Assembly: GCA_020161215.1 (NCBI GenBank)
Contig: JAIUOM010000036.1
Location: forward strand, 1 to 33,128
From: Pseudomonadota bacterium
GTDB lineage: Bacteria; Pseudomonadota; Gammaproteobacteria; Burkholderiales; Burkholderiaceae_C
Reading direction: 5' to 3'
DNA length: 33,128 nt
The notes under the pieces were generated by a model that searched no databases, was not told the origin of the DNA, and worked only from the letters and a program-made list of their open reading frames with translations. Shown here piece by piece: positions 1-10,800 of this stretch. Each line of letters starts with the position of its first letter. Position 1 is the stretch's first letter. Made by a program: the position numbers and the translations under genes.

Positions 1-560
1 TCGATGCGCAGGGCGTCGTCGGTGTCTGCCTCCGCGTTGCCCGCGTCGCGTTGCTGCACCAGCAGCAATTCTTCGCTGCCCAGCGGGCTTGTCTCGATGC
101 CCGGCACCGGCTGCGCGTTGTAGAGCACCGCCAGATCCAGCCGACCGCTGCCCAGGTGCTCTTGCACGCTGGTGGACAGGGCCTCCATGATGACCAGCCG
201 GGCCTCGGGGTGCCGCTGCTGAAAGGCGCGCATCAGCACCACGGCCAGCGCCCGTGCCACCGTCGGCGGCAAGCCCAGCACCACGCGGCCGGCCAGCCCG
301 CCGCGCAGTTGCGCCAGCGCTTCTCGCGCGCGCTCCACCTGGTGCAGGATGCCGCGTCCGTGTTCCAGCAACAGCAGGCCGGCCTCGGTGGGCGTCGCGC
401 CCCGGCCGTTGCGCTGCAACAGGCTTTGGCGCAACTCCACCTCCAGCAGCCGCACTTGCCGACTGAGCGCCGGCTGGGCCACGCCCAACGCAGCGGCGGC
501 GCGGCTGAAGCCGCCGAGTTCGGCGACGCGGACGAAGTACTCCAGTTGCCGCAAGTCCAT
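1..560 (-). CDS. LysR-type transcriptional regulator, C-terminus beyond the window
   Basis: Reading down from the ATG at 558-560 gives 186 residues with no stop before the window edge. The protein begins MDLRQLEYFVRVAELGGFSR, the standard LysR start. A winged helix-turn-helix follows (about residues 1-60, including AQPALSRQVRLLE), then the start of the periplasmic-binding-like effector domain (about residue 90 on, LAGRVVLGLPPTVARAL). It is divergent from the protocatechuate operon and 136 bp from its first gene. It is therefore probably the operon's pathway regulator, sensing protocatechuate or a ring-cleavage intermediate; the ligand is inferred. A GTG two codons upstream (564-566) is an alternative start. 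The family call is firm; the regulated target rests on position only. Confidence 0.93.
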   Translation of the reverse strand, partial: MDLRQLEYFVRVAELGGFSRAAAALGVAQPALSRQVRLLEVELRQSLLQRNGRGATPTEAGLLLLEHGRGILHQVERAREALAQLRGGLAGRVVLGLPPTVARALAVVLMRAFQQRHPEARLVIMEALSTSVQEHLGSGRLDLAVLYNAQPVPGIETSPLGSEELLLVQQRDAGNAEADTDDALRI

Positions 561-592
561 GATCACGCCTTTTGCATAGCCCGATCAGACTT

Positions 593-609
593 ATATCAAA
601 ATCAAATAT
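593..609. promoter_or_regulatory. candidate LysR-type operator in the divergent intergenic region
   Basis: The 136-bp gap between the LysR gene and the pmd operon holds an AT-rich island in GC-rich surroundings. ATAT arms at 593-596 and 606-609 place T596 and A608 exactly 11 bases apart, the T-N11-A spacing of LysR-family boxes. The dyad is short (4 bp per arm), so this is a candidate only. I saw no clear -35/-10 pair. Confidence 0.35.
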
Positions 610-696
610 CTGCTAGTGGCCGAACCGGGTGGTCGTGGGCGTGGACGGAGGGCACAATCCAAAAACGTTCCCATCCACCTGCTCCCAAGGAAGCCC

Positions 697-1743
697 ATGA
701 GCCAGACCCAACCGCTCATCATCGATTGCCACGGTCACTACACCACGGCGCCCAAGGCGCTGGAGAACTGGCGCAACCAGCAGATCGCGGGCATCCAGGA
801 TTCGGCGGCCAAGCCGAAGGTCGCTGATCTGAAGATCGGCGACGACGAACTGCGCGAGTCGATCGAGAGCAACCAGCTCAAGCTGATGAAAGAGCGCGGG
901 TCGGATCTGACCATCTTCAGCCCGCGCGCCAGCTTCATGGCGCACCACATTGGCGATTTCGAGGTGTCCAGCACCTGGGCCGCGATCTGCAACGAGCTGT
1001 GCTTTCGGGTCAGCCAGCTGTTTCCCGATCACTTCATCGGCGCGGCCATGCTGCCGCAGTCGCCCGGCGTGGACCCCAAGACCTGCATTCCCGAGTTGGA
1101 AAAGTGCGTCAAGGACTACGGTTTTGTCGCCATCAACCTGAACCCCGATCCTTCGGGCGGCCACTGGAACAGCCCGGCGCTGACCGACCGGCATTGGTAC
1201 CCCATCTACGAAAAGATGGTCGAGTACGACATCCCGGCCATGGTGCACGTGTCCACCAGTTGCAACCCGTGCTTTCACACCACCGGCGCGCACTACCTGA
1301 ACGCCGACACCACGGCCTTCATGCAGTGCCTGCAGGGCGACTTGTTCAAGGATTTCCCCACGCTCAAGTTCGTGATTCCGCACGGCGGCGGCGCGGTGCC
1401 CTACCACTGGGGGCGCTTCCGTGGCCTGGCGCAAGAGATGAAAAAGCCCTTGCTGCAAGACCACCTGCTGAACAACATCTTCTTTGACACCTGCGTCTAC
1501 CACCAGCCGGGCATCGACCTGCTGACCCAGGTGATCCCGGTCGACAACATCCTGTTTGCCAGCGAAATGATTGGTGCCGTGCGCGGCATCGACCCGGAGA
1601 CGGGTCACTATTACGACGACACCAAACGCTACGTGGCCGCCACGCCCCACCTCACGCCCGATGAGCGCTACAAGGTGTTTGAAGGCAATGCGCGCCGCGT
1701 CTACCCGCGCCTGGACGCGGCCCTGAAAGCGAAAGGACAGTGA
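697..1743 (+). CDS. pmdE: 4-oxalomesaconate hydratase (LigJ/PmdE type, amidohydrolase fold)
   Basis: A 348-residue protein of the amidohydrolase superfamily. It adds water to 4-oxalomesaconate to give 4-carboxy-4-hydroxy-2-oxoadipate in the cytosolic protocatechuate 4,5-cleavage pathway. Metal-binding signatures are visible: [10 protein letters not shown] near the N-terminus (His12, His14), a histidine in AMVHVSTS, and [15 protein letters not shown]. The start is the ATG at 697, preceded by AAGGA six bases upstream; the open frame extends to 616, but that part has no family-like sequence. It is first in the operon, and its stop lies only a few bases before the aldolase gene. Relatives include gamma-resorcylate decarboxylases, but the neighbours (aldolase, PDC hydrolase, dioxygenase) support the LigJ/PmdE assignment. 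Confidence 0.88.
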   Translation: MSQTQPLIIDCHGHYTTAPKALENWRNQQIAGIQDSAAKPKVADLKIGDDELRESIESNQLKLMKERGSDLTIFSPRASFMAHHIGDFEVSSTWAAICNELCFRVSQLFPDHFIGAAMLPQSPGVDPKTCIPELEKCVKDYGFVAINLNPDPSGGHWNSPALTDRHWYPIYEKMVEYDIPAMVHVSTSCNPCFHTTGAHYLNADTTAFMQCLQGDLFKDFPTLKFVIPHGGGAVPYHWGRFRGLAQEMKKPLLQDHLLNNIFFDTCVYHQPGIDLLTQVIPVDNILFASEMIGAVRGIDPETGHYYDDTKRYVAATPHLTPDERYKVFEGNARRVYPRLDAALKAKGQ

Positions 1744-1745
1744 TC

Positions 1746-2429
1746 ATGTACGAGTTGGGAGTCGTCTACCGGAACATCCAGCGCGCCGACCGCGCCACCA
1801 CCGACGCGCTGGCCGCGCTCGGGTCTGCCACGGTGCACGAGGCCATGGGCCGCGTCGGTCTGATGAAGCCTTACATGCGCCCGATCCAGCAGGATGTGCA
1901 GGTCTCCGGCACCGCCATCACCGTGCTCCTGCAGCCGAGCGACAACTGGATGATGCACGTGGCCGCCGAGCAGATTCAGCCAGGCGACATCGTGGTTGCC
2001 ACGGTCACGGCCGACAACAGCGACGGTTTCTTCGGCGACCTGCTGGCCACCAGCTTTCAGGCGCGCGGCGCGCGCGGCCTGATCATCGAGGCAGGGGTGC
2101 GCGACACCAAGGTGCTGCGCGAAATGAACTTCCCGGTCTGGAGCCGTTACGTCTCGTCCAAGGGTTGCATCAAGGCCACGCTGGGCTCGGTCAACATACC
2201 CATTGTCTGCGCCGGTGCCCTGGTTACGCCGGGCGATGTGATCGTGGCCGACGACGACGGCGTGGTCTGCGTGCCGCGCGCGATGGCCAGCAAGGTGCTG
2301 GACGTTGCCACCGCGCGTGAAGCCAACGAGGGCGCCAAGCGCGAAAAATTCTCCAGCGGGGTGCTGGGGCTGGATTTATACAAAATGCGCGAGCCGCTGG
2401 CGGCTGCGGGTTTGAAGTACATCGATTAA
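1746..2429 (+). CDS. pmdF: 4-carboxy-4-hydroxy-2-oxoadipate aldolase / oxaloacetate decarboxylase (RraA-like)
   Basis: A 227-residue RraA-fold class II aldolase. Members of this family split 4-carboxy-4-hydroxy-2-oxoadipate into pyruvate and oxaloacetate and also decarboxylate oxaloacetate. Visible family segments are [17 protein letters not shown] near the N-terminus, the glycine-rich [21 protein letters not shown] and the metal/substrate-site motif GVRDT. The ATG at 1746 has AAAGGA about nine bases upstream; a GTG at 1740 is in frame but sits too close to that site. The spacing to the upstream and downstream genes (2 and 10 bp) indicates one transcript. This enzyme completes the pathway, delivering products to central metabolism. 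Regulator-of-RNase-E proteins share the fold, but the operon context argues for the aldolase. Confidence 0.9.
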   Translation: MYELGVVYRNIQRADRATTDALAALGSATVHEAMGRVGLMKPYMRPIQQDVQVSGTAITVLLQPSDNWMMHVAAEQIQPGDIVVATVTADNSDGFFGDLLATSFQARGARGLIIEAGVRDTKVLREMNFPVWSRYVSSKGCIKATLGSVNIPIVCAGALVTPGDVIVADDDGVVCVPRAMASKVLDVATAREANEGAKREKFSSGVLGLDLYKMREPLAAAGLKYID

Positions 2430-2439
2430 AGGACGCACG

Positions 2440-3378
2440 ATGAGCAAACCCACCACAGGCCCTTTTGAAAAATCCGCCGGCTGGCTCGACTGGTACAGCG
2501 GCCCGAGCAAGCCGCGCTTCAAGCTGCCGCCCGGCAGCGTGGATGCGCATTGCCACGTGTTTGGCCCCGGCGCCGAGTTTCCTTACGCGCCAGAGCGGAA
2601 GTACACACCTTGCGACGCCACCAAGACCGAACTGTTCGCCCTGCGCGACCATCTGGGCTTTTCCCGCAACGTGGTCGTGCAGGCCACCTGCCACGGCGCC
2701 GACAACCGCGCCATGGTCGATGCCTGCCTGTCCAGCGGCGGCAAGGCGCGCGGCGTGGCCACGGTGCGACGCAGCGTGACGGATGAGGAACTGGCCAGCC
2801 TGCACGCCGCCGGCGTGCGCGGCGTGCGTTTCAACTTTGTCAAACGCTTGGTCGACTTCACGCCCAAGGACGAGTTGCTGGAGATCGCCGGCCGCATCGC
2901 CAGACTGGGCTGGCACGTGGTCATTTACTTCGAGGCGGTGGATTTGCCCGAGCTGTGGGACTTTTTCACCAGCCTGCCGACCACGGTGGTGGTGGACCAC
3001 ATGGGGCGCCCCGACGTGAGCAAGCCGATCGATGGTCCCGAGTTCGCGCTGTTCCTCAAGTTCATGCGCGAGCACCCCAACGTCTGGAGCAAGGTCAGTT
3101 GCCCCGAGCGCCTGTCCGTCACCGGCCCGAAGGCGCTGGACGGTGAGCAGGCCGCCTACCGCGACGTGGTGCCGTTTGCGCGCCGCGTGGTGCAAGAATT
3201 TCCCGACCGCGTGCTGTGGGGCACCGACTGGCCGCACCCGAACCTGAAGGACCACATGCCCGACGACGGCCTGCTGGTCGACTTCATTCCCCATATCGCC
3301 CCCACCGCCGAGCTGCAACGCAAGCTGCTGGTGGACAACCCCATGCGCCTGTACTGGCCCGACGAAGCACAGGCCTGA
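2440..3378 (+). CDS. pmdD: 2-pyrone-4,6-dicarboxylate hydrolase (LigI/PmdD type)
   Basis: A 312-residue amidohydrolase-superfamily lactonase. It opens 2-pyrone-4,6-dicarboxylate to 4-oxalomesaconate (keto form 4-carboxy-2-hydroxymuconate). The N-terminal motif VDAHCHVFGPG (His37, His39) and the C-terminal RVLWGTDWPHPN, which carries the catalytic aspartate, match the LigI family. So does the central VVVDHMGRPD. AAGGA lies seven bases before the ATG. Length is typical of LigI (just under 300) with a short N-terminal extension. It sits between the aldolase and a DUF1304 membrane gene in the same transcriptional unit, and acts between the dehydrogenase PmdC and the hydratase PmdE. Confidence 0.92.
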   Translation: MSKPTTGPFEKSAGWLDWYSGPSKPRFKLPPGSVDAHCHVFGPGAEFPYAPERKYTPCDATKTELFALRDHLGFSRNVVVQATCHGADNRAMVDACLSSGGKARGVATVRRSVTDEELASLHAAGVRGVRFNFVKRLVDFTPKDELLEIAGRIARLGWHVVIYFEAVDLPELWDFFTSLPTTVVVDHMGRPDVSKPIDGPEFALFLKFMREHPNVWSKVSCPERLSVTGPKALDGEQAAYRDVVPFARRVVQEFPDRVLWGTDWPHPNLKDHMPDDGLLVDFIPHIAPTAELQRKLLVDNPMRLYWPDEAQA

Positions 3379-3386
3379 GCCGGCCC

Positions 3387-3746
3387 ATGACCACGCTTGC
3401 CACCGTGCTCGTCGCCCTGGTTGCCCTGGAGCACCTGGGCATCCTGTACCTGGAGATGTTCGCCTGGACCTCTCTGGGCCCCAAGGTGTTCAAGGGCGCC
3501 TTGGCGCGCGAGCTGTTCGCACCCACCCGCGTGATGGCGGCCAACCAAGGCCTGTACAACGGCTTTCTGGCGGCCGGGCTGATCTGGTCGCTGTGCATTG
3601 GCGACGCCGCATGGCAAGTGCACGTGGCGCGTTTCTTCCTGGGCTGCGTGTTGGTGGCGGGCGTGTACGGCGCGCTGACCGCCTCACGCCGCATCTTGTA
3701 CGTGCAGGCGCTGCCGGCCGCTCTGGGCTTGCTCGCGCTGCTCTAG
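3387..3746 (+). CDS. DUF1304-family integral membrane protein
   Basis: A 119-residue, strongly hydrophobic protein with four predicted membrane helices (about residues 1-22, 50-70, 78-95 and 100-119). It contains the family-like segments ALEHLGILYLEMFAW, ANQGLYNGFLAAGL and RRILYVQALPA, which match DUF1304 (YqjF/YjfL-like) small membrane proteins. The ATG at 3387 is 8 bp after the PDC hydrolase stop and 35 bp before the dioxygenase gene, so it is co-transcribed with the protocatechuate operon. Its biochemical role is unknown. Operon position suggests a link to aromatic acid uptake or tolerance, but no known aromatic transporter family is visible. Confidence 0.8.
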   Translation: MTTLATVLVALVALEHLGILYLEMFAWTSLGPKVFKGALARELFAPTRVMAANQGLYNGFLAAGLIWSLCIGDAAWQVHVARFFLGCVLVAGVYGALTASRRILYVQALPAALGLLALL

Positions 3747-3754
3747 TTCCCTGA

Positions 3755-6102
<2,348 letters not shown>

Positions 6103-6104
6103 TT

Positions 6105-6147
6105 GATAGCTCTACTGCGTTTGTTGGCGCCGGCATCAGGCGGTTTT
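6105..6147 (+). repeat. interspersed repeat copy 1
   Basis: GATAGCT (6105-6111), 15 bases, GCGCCGGCA (6127-6135), then TCAGGCGGTTTT. It begins 3 bp after the pmdC stop. Same layout as the copies at 6440, 7854 and 28992. Confidence 0.8.
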
Positions 6148-6327
6148 CGCGGCTTGTTTTGGTGCCAATTGTGGGCCCCCCGTTGATTCGGGGCAGTCCG
6201 TCGACAGGGTCTGGCCTGCCCGCTTGAAGCCCGGCGGGCGCGGTTGGGCAGACGCAGCTCAAACGGCGCGCGTTGGTTGGATCTGGGTGGATACCAATCG
6301 GAGTGCACTCTCCACTCTCTAGAAACT

Positions 6328-6386
6328 CGTTCAGGCTGAGTCTGTCGAAGCCCCGCGCAGCGCTCGGGCAAGCTCAGCCAGAACGG
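6328..6386. repeat. imperfect inverted repeat in the gene-free stretch 6148-6439
   Basis: CGTTCAGGCTGAGTCTGTCGA (left arm about 6328-6353, continuing AAGCCC) faces GGGCAAGCTCAGCCAGAACG (6366-6385), giving an imperfect hairpin. The CTGAG/CTCAG core with a nearby TCGAAGCCC resembles a repetitive extragenic palindrome widespread in proteobacteria. I found no convincing gene in the rest of 6148-6439. Confidence 0.55.
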
Positions 6387-6439
6387 GTGGTGGTGGCTGA
6401 ATGCGGCTGGGCATCAGCCTGCAAAACCGCTCTATAAAC

Positions 6440-6481
6440 GATAGCTGGATATCGTTTTTTGGCGCCGGCATCAGGCTATTT
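6440..6481 (+). repeat. interspersed repeat copy 2
   Basis: GATAGCT (6440-6446), 15 bases, GCGCCGGCA (6462-6470), then TCAGGCTATTT. It lies immediately beyond the end of the decayed STAND fragment, just as copy 3 lies beyond the end of the intact STAND gene. Confidence 0.8.
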
Positions 6482-6685
6482 CCATTGCCTATCTACGGGC
6501 CGGTGGGTTGGGGCAAAAACGGCAGTCGCGCGCCCTGACCGGACCTGCCGCGGCGCTTCCCTGCTTTGCCAGCCCAGCAAACGCCCGGCCGTGCCGCTGA
6601 GGCCGATTGGCAGGCGATCAGGCGCTGGGTTTGGCGTCCGGAACGTTGCCGCGGTGGCCTGGGCAAGCCGCCAAGATGCGCCTAA
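6482..6685 (-). pseudogene. decayed 3' fragment of a STAND/WD40 gene related to the intact one downstream
   Basis: Translated on the minus strand, this stretch contains IGLSGTAGRLLGWQ. That aligns collinearly with the last WD40-like segment of the intact STAND protein (ISASGDAWRVLGWQ): nine of fifteen residues around GLLGWQ/RVLGWQ agree in the same codon phase. Nucleotide similarity continues on both sides: TGCCAGCCCA on the plus strand, then a GTTGGG/CGGCAG block near the end. A change of frame occurs between the LGWQ block and the terminal block, so it cannot be a functional end. The left end of the IS630 element at 6686 cuts it. Only about 200 bp of the ancestral gene can be recognised. 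It is probably a relic of a tandem paralogue. Confidence 0.6.
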
Positions 6686-6687
6686 TA

Positions 6688-6705
6688 CTAAATTGCGTTC
6701 AATGA
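6688..6705 (+). repeat. left terminal inverted repeat of the IS630 element
   Basis: 18 bp matching the right end at 14 positions in inverse orientation, directly abutting a TA target dinucleotide. Confidence 0.8.
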
Positions 6706-6717
6706 TATAGAAGAGAT

Positions 6718-7458
6718 TCATTTGAACCCAGTCATTGATTGAGTTCTAGATGGATTGGCTTCGAGTGCAGCAAGTCCGTTCGTGAGTACCGCTTCGACAG
6801 CGTCGAGATCGGCTAAGACATGGTTGGCAAAGCAGTCTTCACGAATGGCCTTCCACAGATGCTCGGCTGGATTGAGTTCGGGGCTGTACGCAGGCAGGAA
6901 CATCAGTCGCATGTTGGGCGGCACTTCAAGGTCCCCGGCGATGTGCCAGCCCGCCTGGTCCATGACCATGAGGATGAACTCGTCGGCGTGGCGCTGGGCC
7001 ACCTCAGCCAGGAACAGGCTCATCGCCTCGGCGTTCACCCAAGGCAGCACCAGAGAGTCGAGCACGCCGTCGTGCGGGCTGACGGCACTGAAGGCATAGA
7101 GGTACTGGCGCTGCAGCCGCGCACCAACCACCGGACGCACACCTCTTGGCGCCCAGCACCGCCGCGGCGTGCCCAGTAGCCCGAAGCGCCCCTCGTCCTG
7201 GAACATCAACCGCACGCGACGGCCCCGCTCAGCTTGGCGCCAGACCTCTTGGCGTACCGCGCGGCGGAGTTTTTTTAAAGGCGCCCTGCGCCGCAACATC
7301 CGCCTTCGGGTGCCTCGGGCGCGGCACGATCTTGCGCCAACCGTGCCGCTCAAGCAGCCGATACACCGTTGAGCGGGCCACTGCCTTGCCAGTGCGCTCT
7401 CGCAAGGCCTGCTCGACCTGTGCCACTGAGAGCATCGCGCCGGCCTGGGCGCGCTCAA
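6718..7458 (-). CDS. IS630-family transposase, catalytic DDE part (second frame)
   Basis: The useful coding runs from the A7 tract near 7265-7277 down to the stop at 6718. It holds the DDE catalytic core: MFQDEGRFGL (first Asp), LMVMDQAGWH (second Asp) and LPAYSPELNPAEHLW (Glu). The residues before RRRAPLKKLRRAV in this frame are out of phase with the N-terminal part and are probably not translated. It is offset +1 from the upstream frame, so an intact transposase needs a +1 (or -2) ribosomal shift or polymerase slippage on the A7 run. Otherwise the element is frameshifted. All three catalytic residues are present. Confidence 0.85.
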   Translation of the reverse strand: MSAPRPARCSQWHRSSRPCESALARQWPAQRCIGCLSGTVGARSCRARGTRRRMLRRRAPLKKLRRAVRQEVWRQAERGRRVRLMFQDEGRFGLLGTPRRCWAPRGVRPVVGARLQRQYLYAFSAVSPHDGVLDSLVLPWVNAEAMSLFLAEVAQRHADEFILMVMDQAGWHIAGDLEVPPNMRLMFLPAYSPELNPAEHLWKAIREDCFANHVLADLDAVEAVLTNGLAALEANPSRTQSMTGFK

Positions 7459-7753
7459 CGAACGGCGCCAGCAGTTCGAGCTCCTGCGCTGGCGTCAGGT
7501 GCTGGTGGTGCCTGCCGCCTCGTGCGCGCACCTCGAAGATCGCTTCGCCTTCCTTGGCCCAGCGCGAGTGGATCACATGCACGGTGGCTGTGGACCAACC
7601 GAGCAACTGTGCTATCTCAGCGGCCGAGCTGCCCAGCGTGGCTCGGATGAGCACGCACTGGATGCGCTGGTACTCCGAATGACTGCTCGCCTTCTTCAGC
7701 CTCTCGGCCAACCGCGCCACGGTGGCGGCGTCGCCCGTAATCAGACTCTTCAT
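7229..7753 (-). CDS. IS630-family transposase, N-terminal DNA-binding part (first frame)
   Basis: Starts at 7753 (MKSLITGDAATVARLAERLK) and encodes two helix-turn-helix units: about residues 20-60, including SAAEIAQLLGWSTATVHVIHSRW, and about residues 105-145, with LSVAQVEQALRERTGKAVAR. These are the terminal-repeat-binding domains of IS630/Tc1-type transposases. The reading frame leaves the homologous protein at the sequence TTTAAAAAAACTCC (plus-strand tract of seven T at 7270-7276) and runs on with a non-family tail to 7229. The catalytic domain continues in the other frame. Whether this is programmed recoding or a disabling mutation cannot be told from one copy. Confidence 0.85.
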   Translation of the reverse strand: MKSLITGDAATVARLAERLKKASSHSEYQRIQCVLIRATLGSSAAEIAQLLGWSTATVHVIHSRWAKEGEAIFEVRARGGRHHQHLTPAQELELLAPFVERAQAGAMLSVAQVEQALRERTGKAVARSTVYRLLERHGWRKIVPRPRHPKADVAAQGAFKKTPPRGTPRGLAPS

Positions 7754-7794
7754 CCACGACTCCTTGAAGTTCGTGAATTGACATGATATCTAAT

Positions 7795-7812
7795 TTATTG
7801 AATGCTATTTGG
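7795..7812 (-). repeat. right terminal inverted repeat of the IS630 element
   Basis: Reverse complement begins CCAAATAGCATTCAATAA, matching the left end at 14 of 18 bases, next to TA at 7813-7814. Confidence 0.8.
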
Positions 7813-7843
7813 TATAAAACCAGATTCAAGTGGGAAAAAATAA

Positions 7844-7896
7844 CTCCTATATTGATAGCTGTACAGCGTTTATTGACACCGACATAAGGCTATTTT
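7844..7896 (+). repeat. interspersed repeat copy 3
   Basis: CTCCTATATTGATAGCT (7844-7860), 15 bases, ACACCGACA (7876-7884), then TAAGGCTATTTT. It ends 2 bp before the stop codon of the STAND gene (7899-7901, read on the other strand). Confidence 0.8.
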
Positions 7897-7898
7897 TG

Positions 7899-10800
7899 CT
7901 AACTATTCACGGGCGACGTTGGGTAGGGCCCAAGCGGCAGGCGGGTCCACTGCCCAGGTGCGCTGGGGTGGTCCCACACCTGCCAGCCCAACACCCGCCA
8001 GGCATCGCCGCTGGCACTGATTAACCGGCCTTCGGGGTGCTCGGCTTCTGCGCCGGGAGGGGACCAGACGGCGTGGCCGGCGCAATCTGCCCAATCGCTC
8101 GCCCAGTGGCTGCGTAGGCAACGGCCTGAATCGGCGTCCCACAGGCGCAGGGTGCCGTCGCGGGAAGCGGAGGCGATGCGCTGGCCGTTGGGGGAAAAGG
8201 CGACGGCGTTGACCCAGCCCTGGTGGCCGGAGAAGGTGAGTAGGCACTCGCCGGAGCTGGCGTCCCACAGGCGTAGGGTGCTGTCGTCGGAAGCGGAGGC
8301 GATGCGCTGGCCGTTGGGGGAAAAGGCGACGGCAGTGATCCAGTCCTGGTGGCCGGAGAAGGTGAGTAGGCACTCGCCGGAGAGGGCGTCCCACAGGCGC
8401 AGGGTGTTGTCGTGGGAAGCGGAGGCGATGCGCTGGCCGTTGGGGGAAAAGGCGACGGCGGTGACCGGGAGCTGGTGGCCGGAGAAGGTGATCAGGCACT
8501 CGCCGGAGCTGGCGTCCCACAGGCGCAGGGTGCGGTCGTGGGAAGCGGAGGCGATGCGCTGGCCGTTGGGGGAAAAGGCGACGGCGGAGACCGAGTGCTG
8601 GCGGACGGAGAAGGTGATCAGGCACTCGCCGGAGCTGGCGCCCCACAGACACAGGGTGCTGTCGTCAGAGGCGGAGGCGATGCGCTGGCCGTTGGGGGAA
8701 AAGGCGACGGCGGTGACGGCGCCGCTGTGGCCCGACAGCCATTGCAGGCGACCGGATGGGGCGGATGGGGCGAGTGGGTGGGTGGGCGGCGCCAGCCAGG
8801 TGGCGGGGTCGGCGGGCTGAGCCACCGCGTCAGGCACCCCGGTGCAGCCCGAAAATTGCGCGCGGTAGGCCTGGGCGCTGCTCAATTGACTGCCGGCCAA
8901 GGCGCAATCGCGGAACACCGTGCCGGTGAGCTGAGCGTCTGCCCACCGACTGTCGCGCAAGCTGCAGGCCTGGAAAACCGCCTGGTCCAGCCGAGCGTGG
9001 CCCACGTCGGCGTCGTCCAGCCGCACCCGGCGCCAGCGCGTGCCGCGCAGGTCGGCGCCCTGCAGACGCACGCCCTGCATGGGCAGCAGGGGCGTGGTGT
9101 CGGTTTCGTCGCCTTCGCCAAAGGCCCAGTCCCGCAGCGCCGCGCCACGCAAATCAAACCCGGCCAGCAAGGGGCGTGGTGCAGACGGCGGGGCTTGCAG
9201 CGCGTAGCGCAGCAGCAACTCGGACGCCTGGGCGCGGTAGCTGGTGCGCCAGCGGTTGAGCACGGCAACCCACGCGGCCGGGTCGGTGTGTTCGCTCAGA
9301 ATTTGAGCCAGGAAATCCAGGGTTTCACCGCTGATGGACGGGCCGGCCCAGGCGGCGAAAAACGCGGCCTGGGTTTGGGACGGTGTGGACTCGGCTGCGG
9401 CTTGGCGCACTGCGGCAGCCAGATGTTCGGCGAGGAAAAACTCTTGCAAGGAGCTGTGTGCAAACTCAAAGCGGCTGCTGTCACCGTCGTCCACACGGCG
9501 TAAAAACGTGGCGTTACGCAGGTCTTGCTGCAGCAGAGCGCGTGGTATGTCTTGGTAGTCGGCGCTGGTGGATTGCGTGGTCAACCATTCGCCCAACCAG
9601 GTTTCCAGTGCTGGGGCATTCAGGCCGCGCAGATTTTTTTGCCACAGATGCGCGGCCAGGGCGGCTGCCAGGCGCTCTTTGTCTTCGGGTTGAAAGCTTT
9701 GCTTTTCCCTGTCGCGGATCAGCCACTCACGGGCCACTTCGCGGTACAGGGTGGCGCCGGTCACGGTGCGGCCTGCGGCTTGCCAGCGCTCGATTTGGGG
9801 CAAAAAACGGCTGATCAGCTTGAGGGTGAAGGGGCGCTGGCTTAACTCCGTCAGGTTGTGAATTGAGGCAATGCGGGCCATCAACTCGTTCACATCGGTG
9901 CTGGGCAAGGCCGCTTGCAGGTACTGGCGAATTTGCTCTTCGGTAAAAGGGCGCAGCACCACCGCGCGGTACTGGCGCGCGGGTTGCGCGCCACGGTGTT
10001 CGCCGGTCAGGTGGTTGCTTTGCTCGCGCAGGGTGCGAAAAAACTGCGAGCGGCATGACAGCAGCACCTTGGGCGGTGGGGCGGTGGCGCTGGGTGCGCG
10101 GCGCGCTTGTGCGTCGGGCAGTACGCGCAGCAGGTTGGCGGTGAAGGTGAGGCCTTGCTTGTCTTGTATGCGCGAGAGCACTTCGTCCAAGCCGTCAAAG
10201 ATCACCACCGCGCCTTGGTCCACGGTGGCCAGCACGTCGGCGTAGCTGGGGGCTTGCAGTCCGTCGGAGAGGTAACCGTTCTTCAGGCAGTCTTCCACGG
10301 TCTCTTGCAGGCCGGGCACGGCGCCGGGCGATACCGCACTGGCGGACACCAGGCGCTCGACTTTGCGCAGGTCGAAGTACAGCGCGGGCCGGGCCAATTC
10401 GCCCGCCGCGTGCTGCTGCCGCAGGTGCTCAAACACGCGCTGGCTGGTGGTGGTCTTGCCCATGCCGTATTCGCCCAGCAGGGCGTACAACGGTGGGCCA
10501 TTGGCGTCGGTGGCCCATTGCAGGATGTCATCGAAGGCGACCAGGCTCGCTTTCTCACTCTCCCCCAGTACCCCCCGGCCCCTTTTGTCTGCCAATTCAT
10601 CGAAAGAGTCGAGATTGATGTGGGTGGCGTGGTTGGGTTGGTAGGGGGGGCAATCGCCATCTCGCTCGGGTAGGCGGGTTCTGCGCATCAGTTCGCCGGC
10701 GGGGGTGAGGCGCGGGCGCGGTGTGTCAGGTGTGGGGGAAGCTGGCTCGGGGTAGACGGTGCCGCTGGCGATCAAGGCATGGACCACCTGGGCGGCGTTG

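Larger units (their letters stand above)
6688..7812 (-). mobile_element. complete IS630-family insertion sequence (about 1.1 kb)
   Basis: The ends CTAAATTGCGTTCAATGA (6688-6705) and the reverse complement of 7795-7812 agree at 14 of 18 positions. TA dinucleotides flank both ends (6686-6687 and 7813-7814), as expected for IS630 elements, which insert at and duplicate TA. The body encodes a transposase in two overlapping frames on the minus strand. The size is typical of the family. It lies between a decayed STAND fragment and the intact STAND gene. Confidence 0.9.

Noticed and set aside
613-1650. Minus-strand open frame of 345 residues over the hydratase gene
   Set aside because: Antisense to a clear amidohydrolase with intact metal motifs; the translation has no recognisable domain.
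1740-1748. GTG at 1740 as the aldolase start
   Set aside because: It lies only about three bases after the ribosome site, so the ATG at 1746 is better placed.
6459-6710. Small plus-strand open frame of 83 residues near the IS left end
   Set aside because: It has no family likeness and overlaps the decayed STAND fragment, whose coding signal is on the opposite strand.
8103-8732. Possible CRISPR array from the regular repeats
   Set aside because: The units are 126 bp with no separate spacers, and they encode WD40 blades in frame within the STAND gene.
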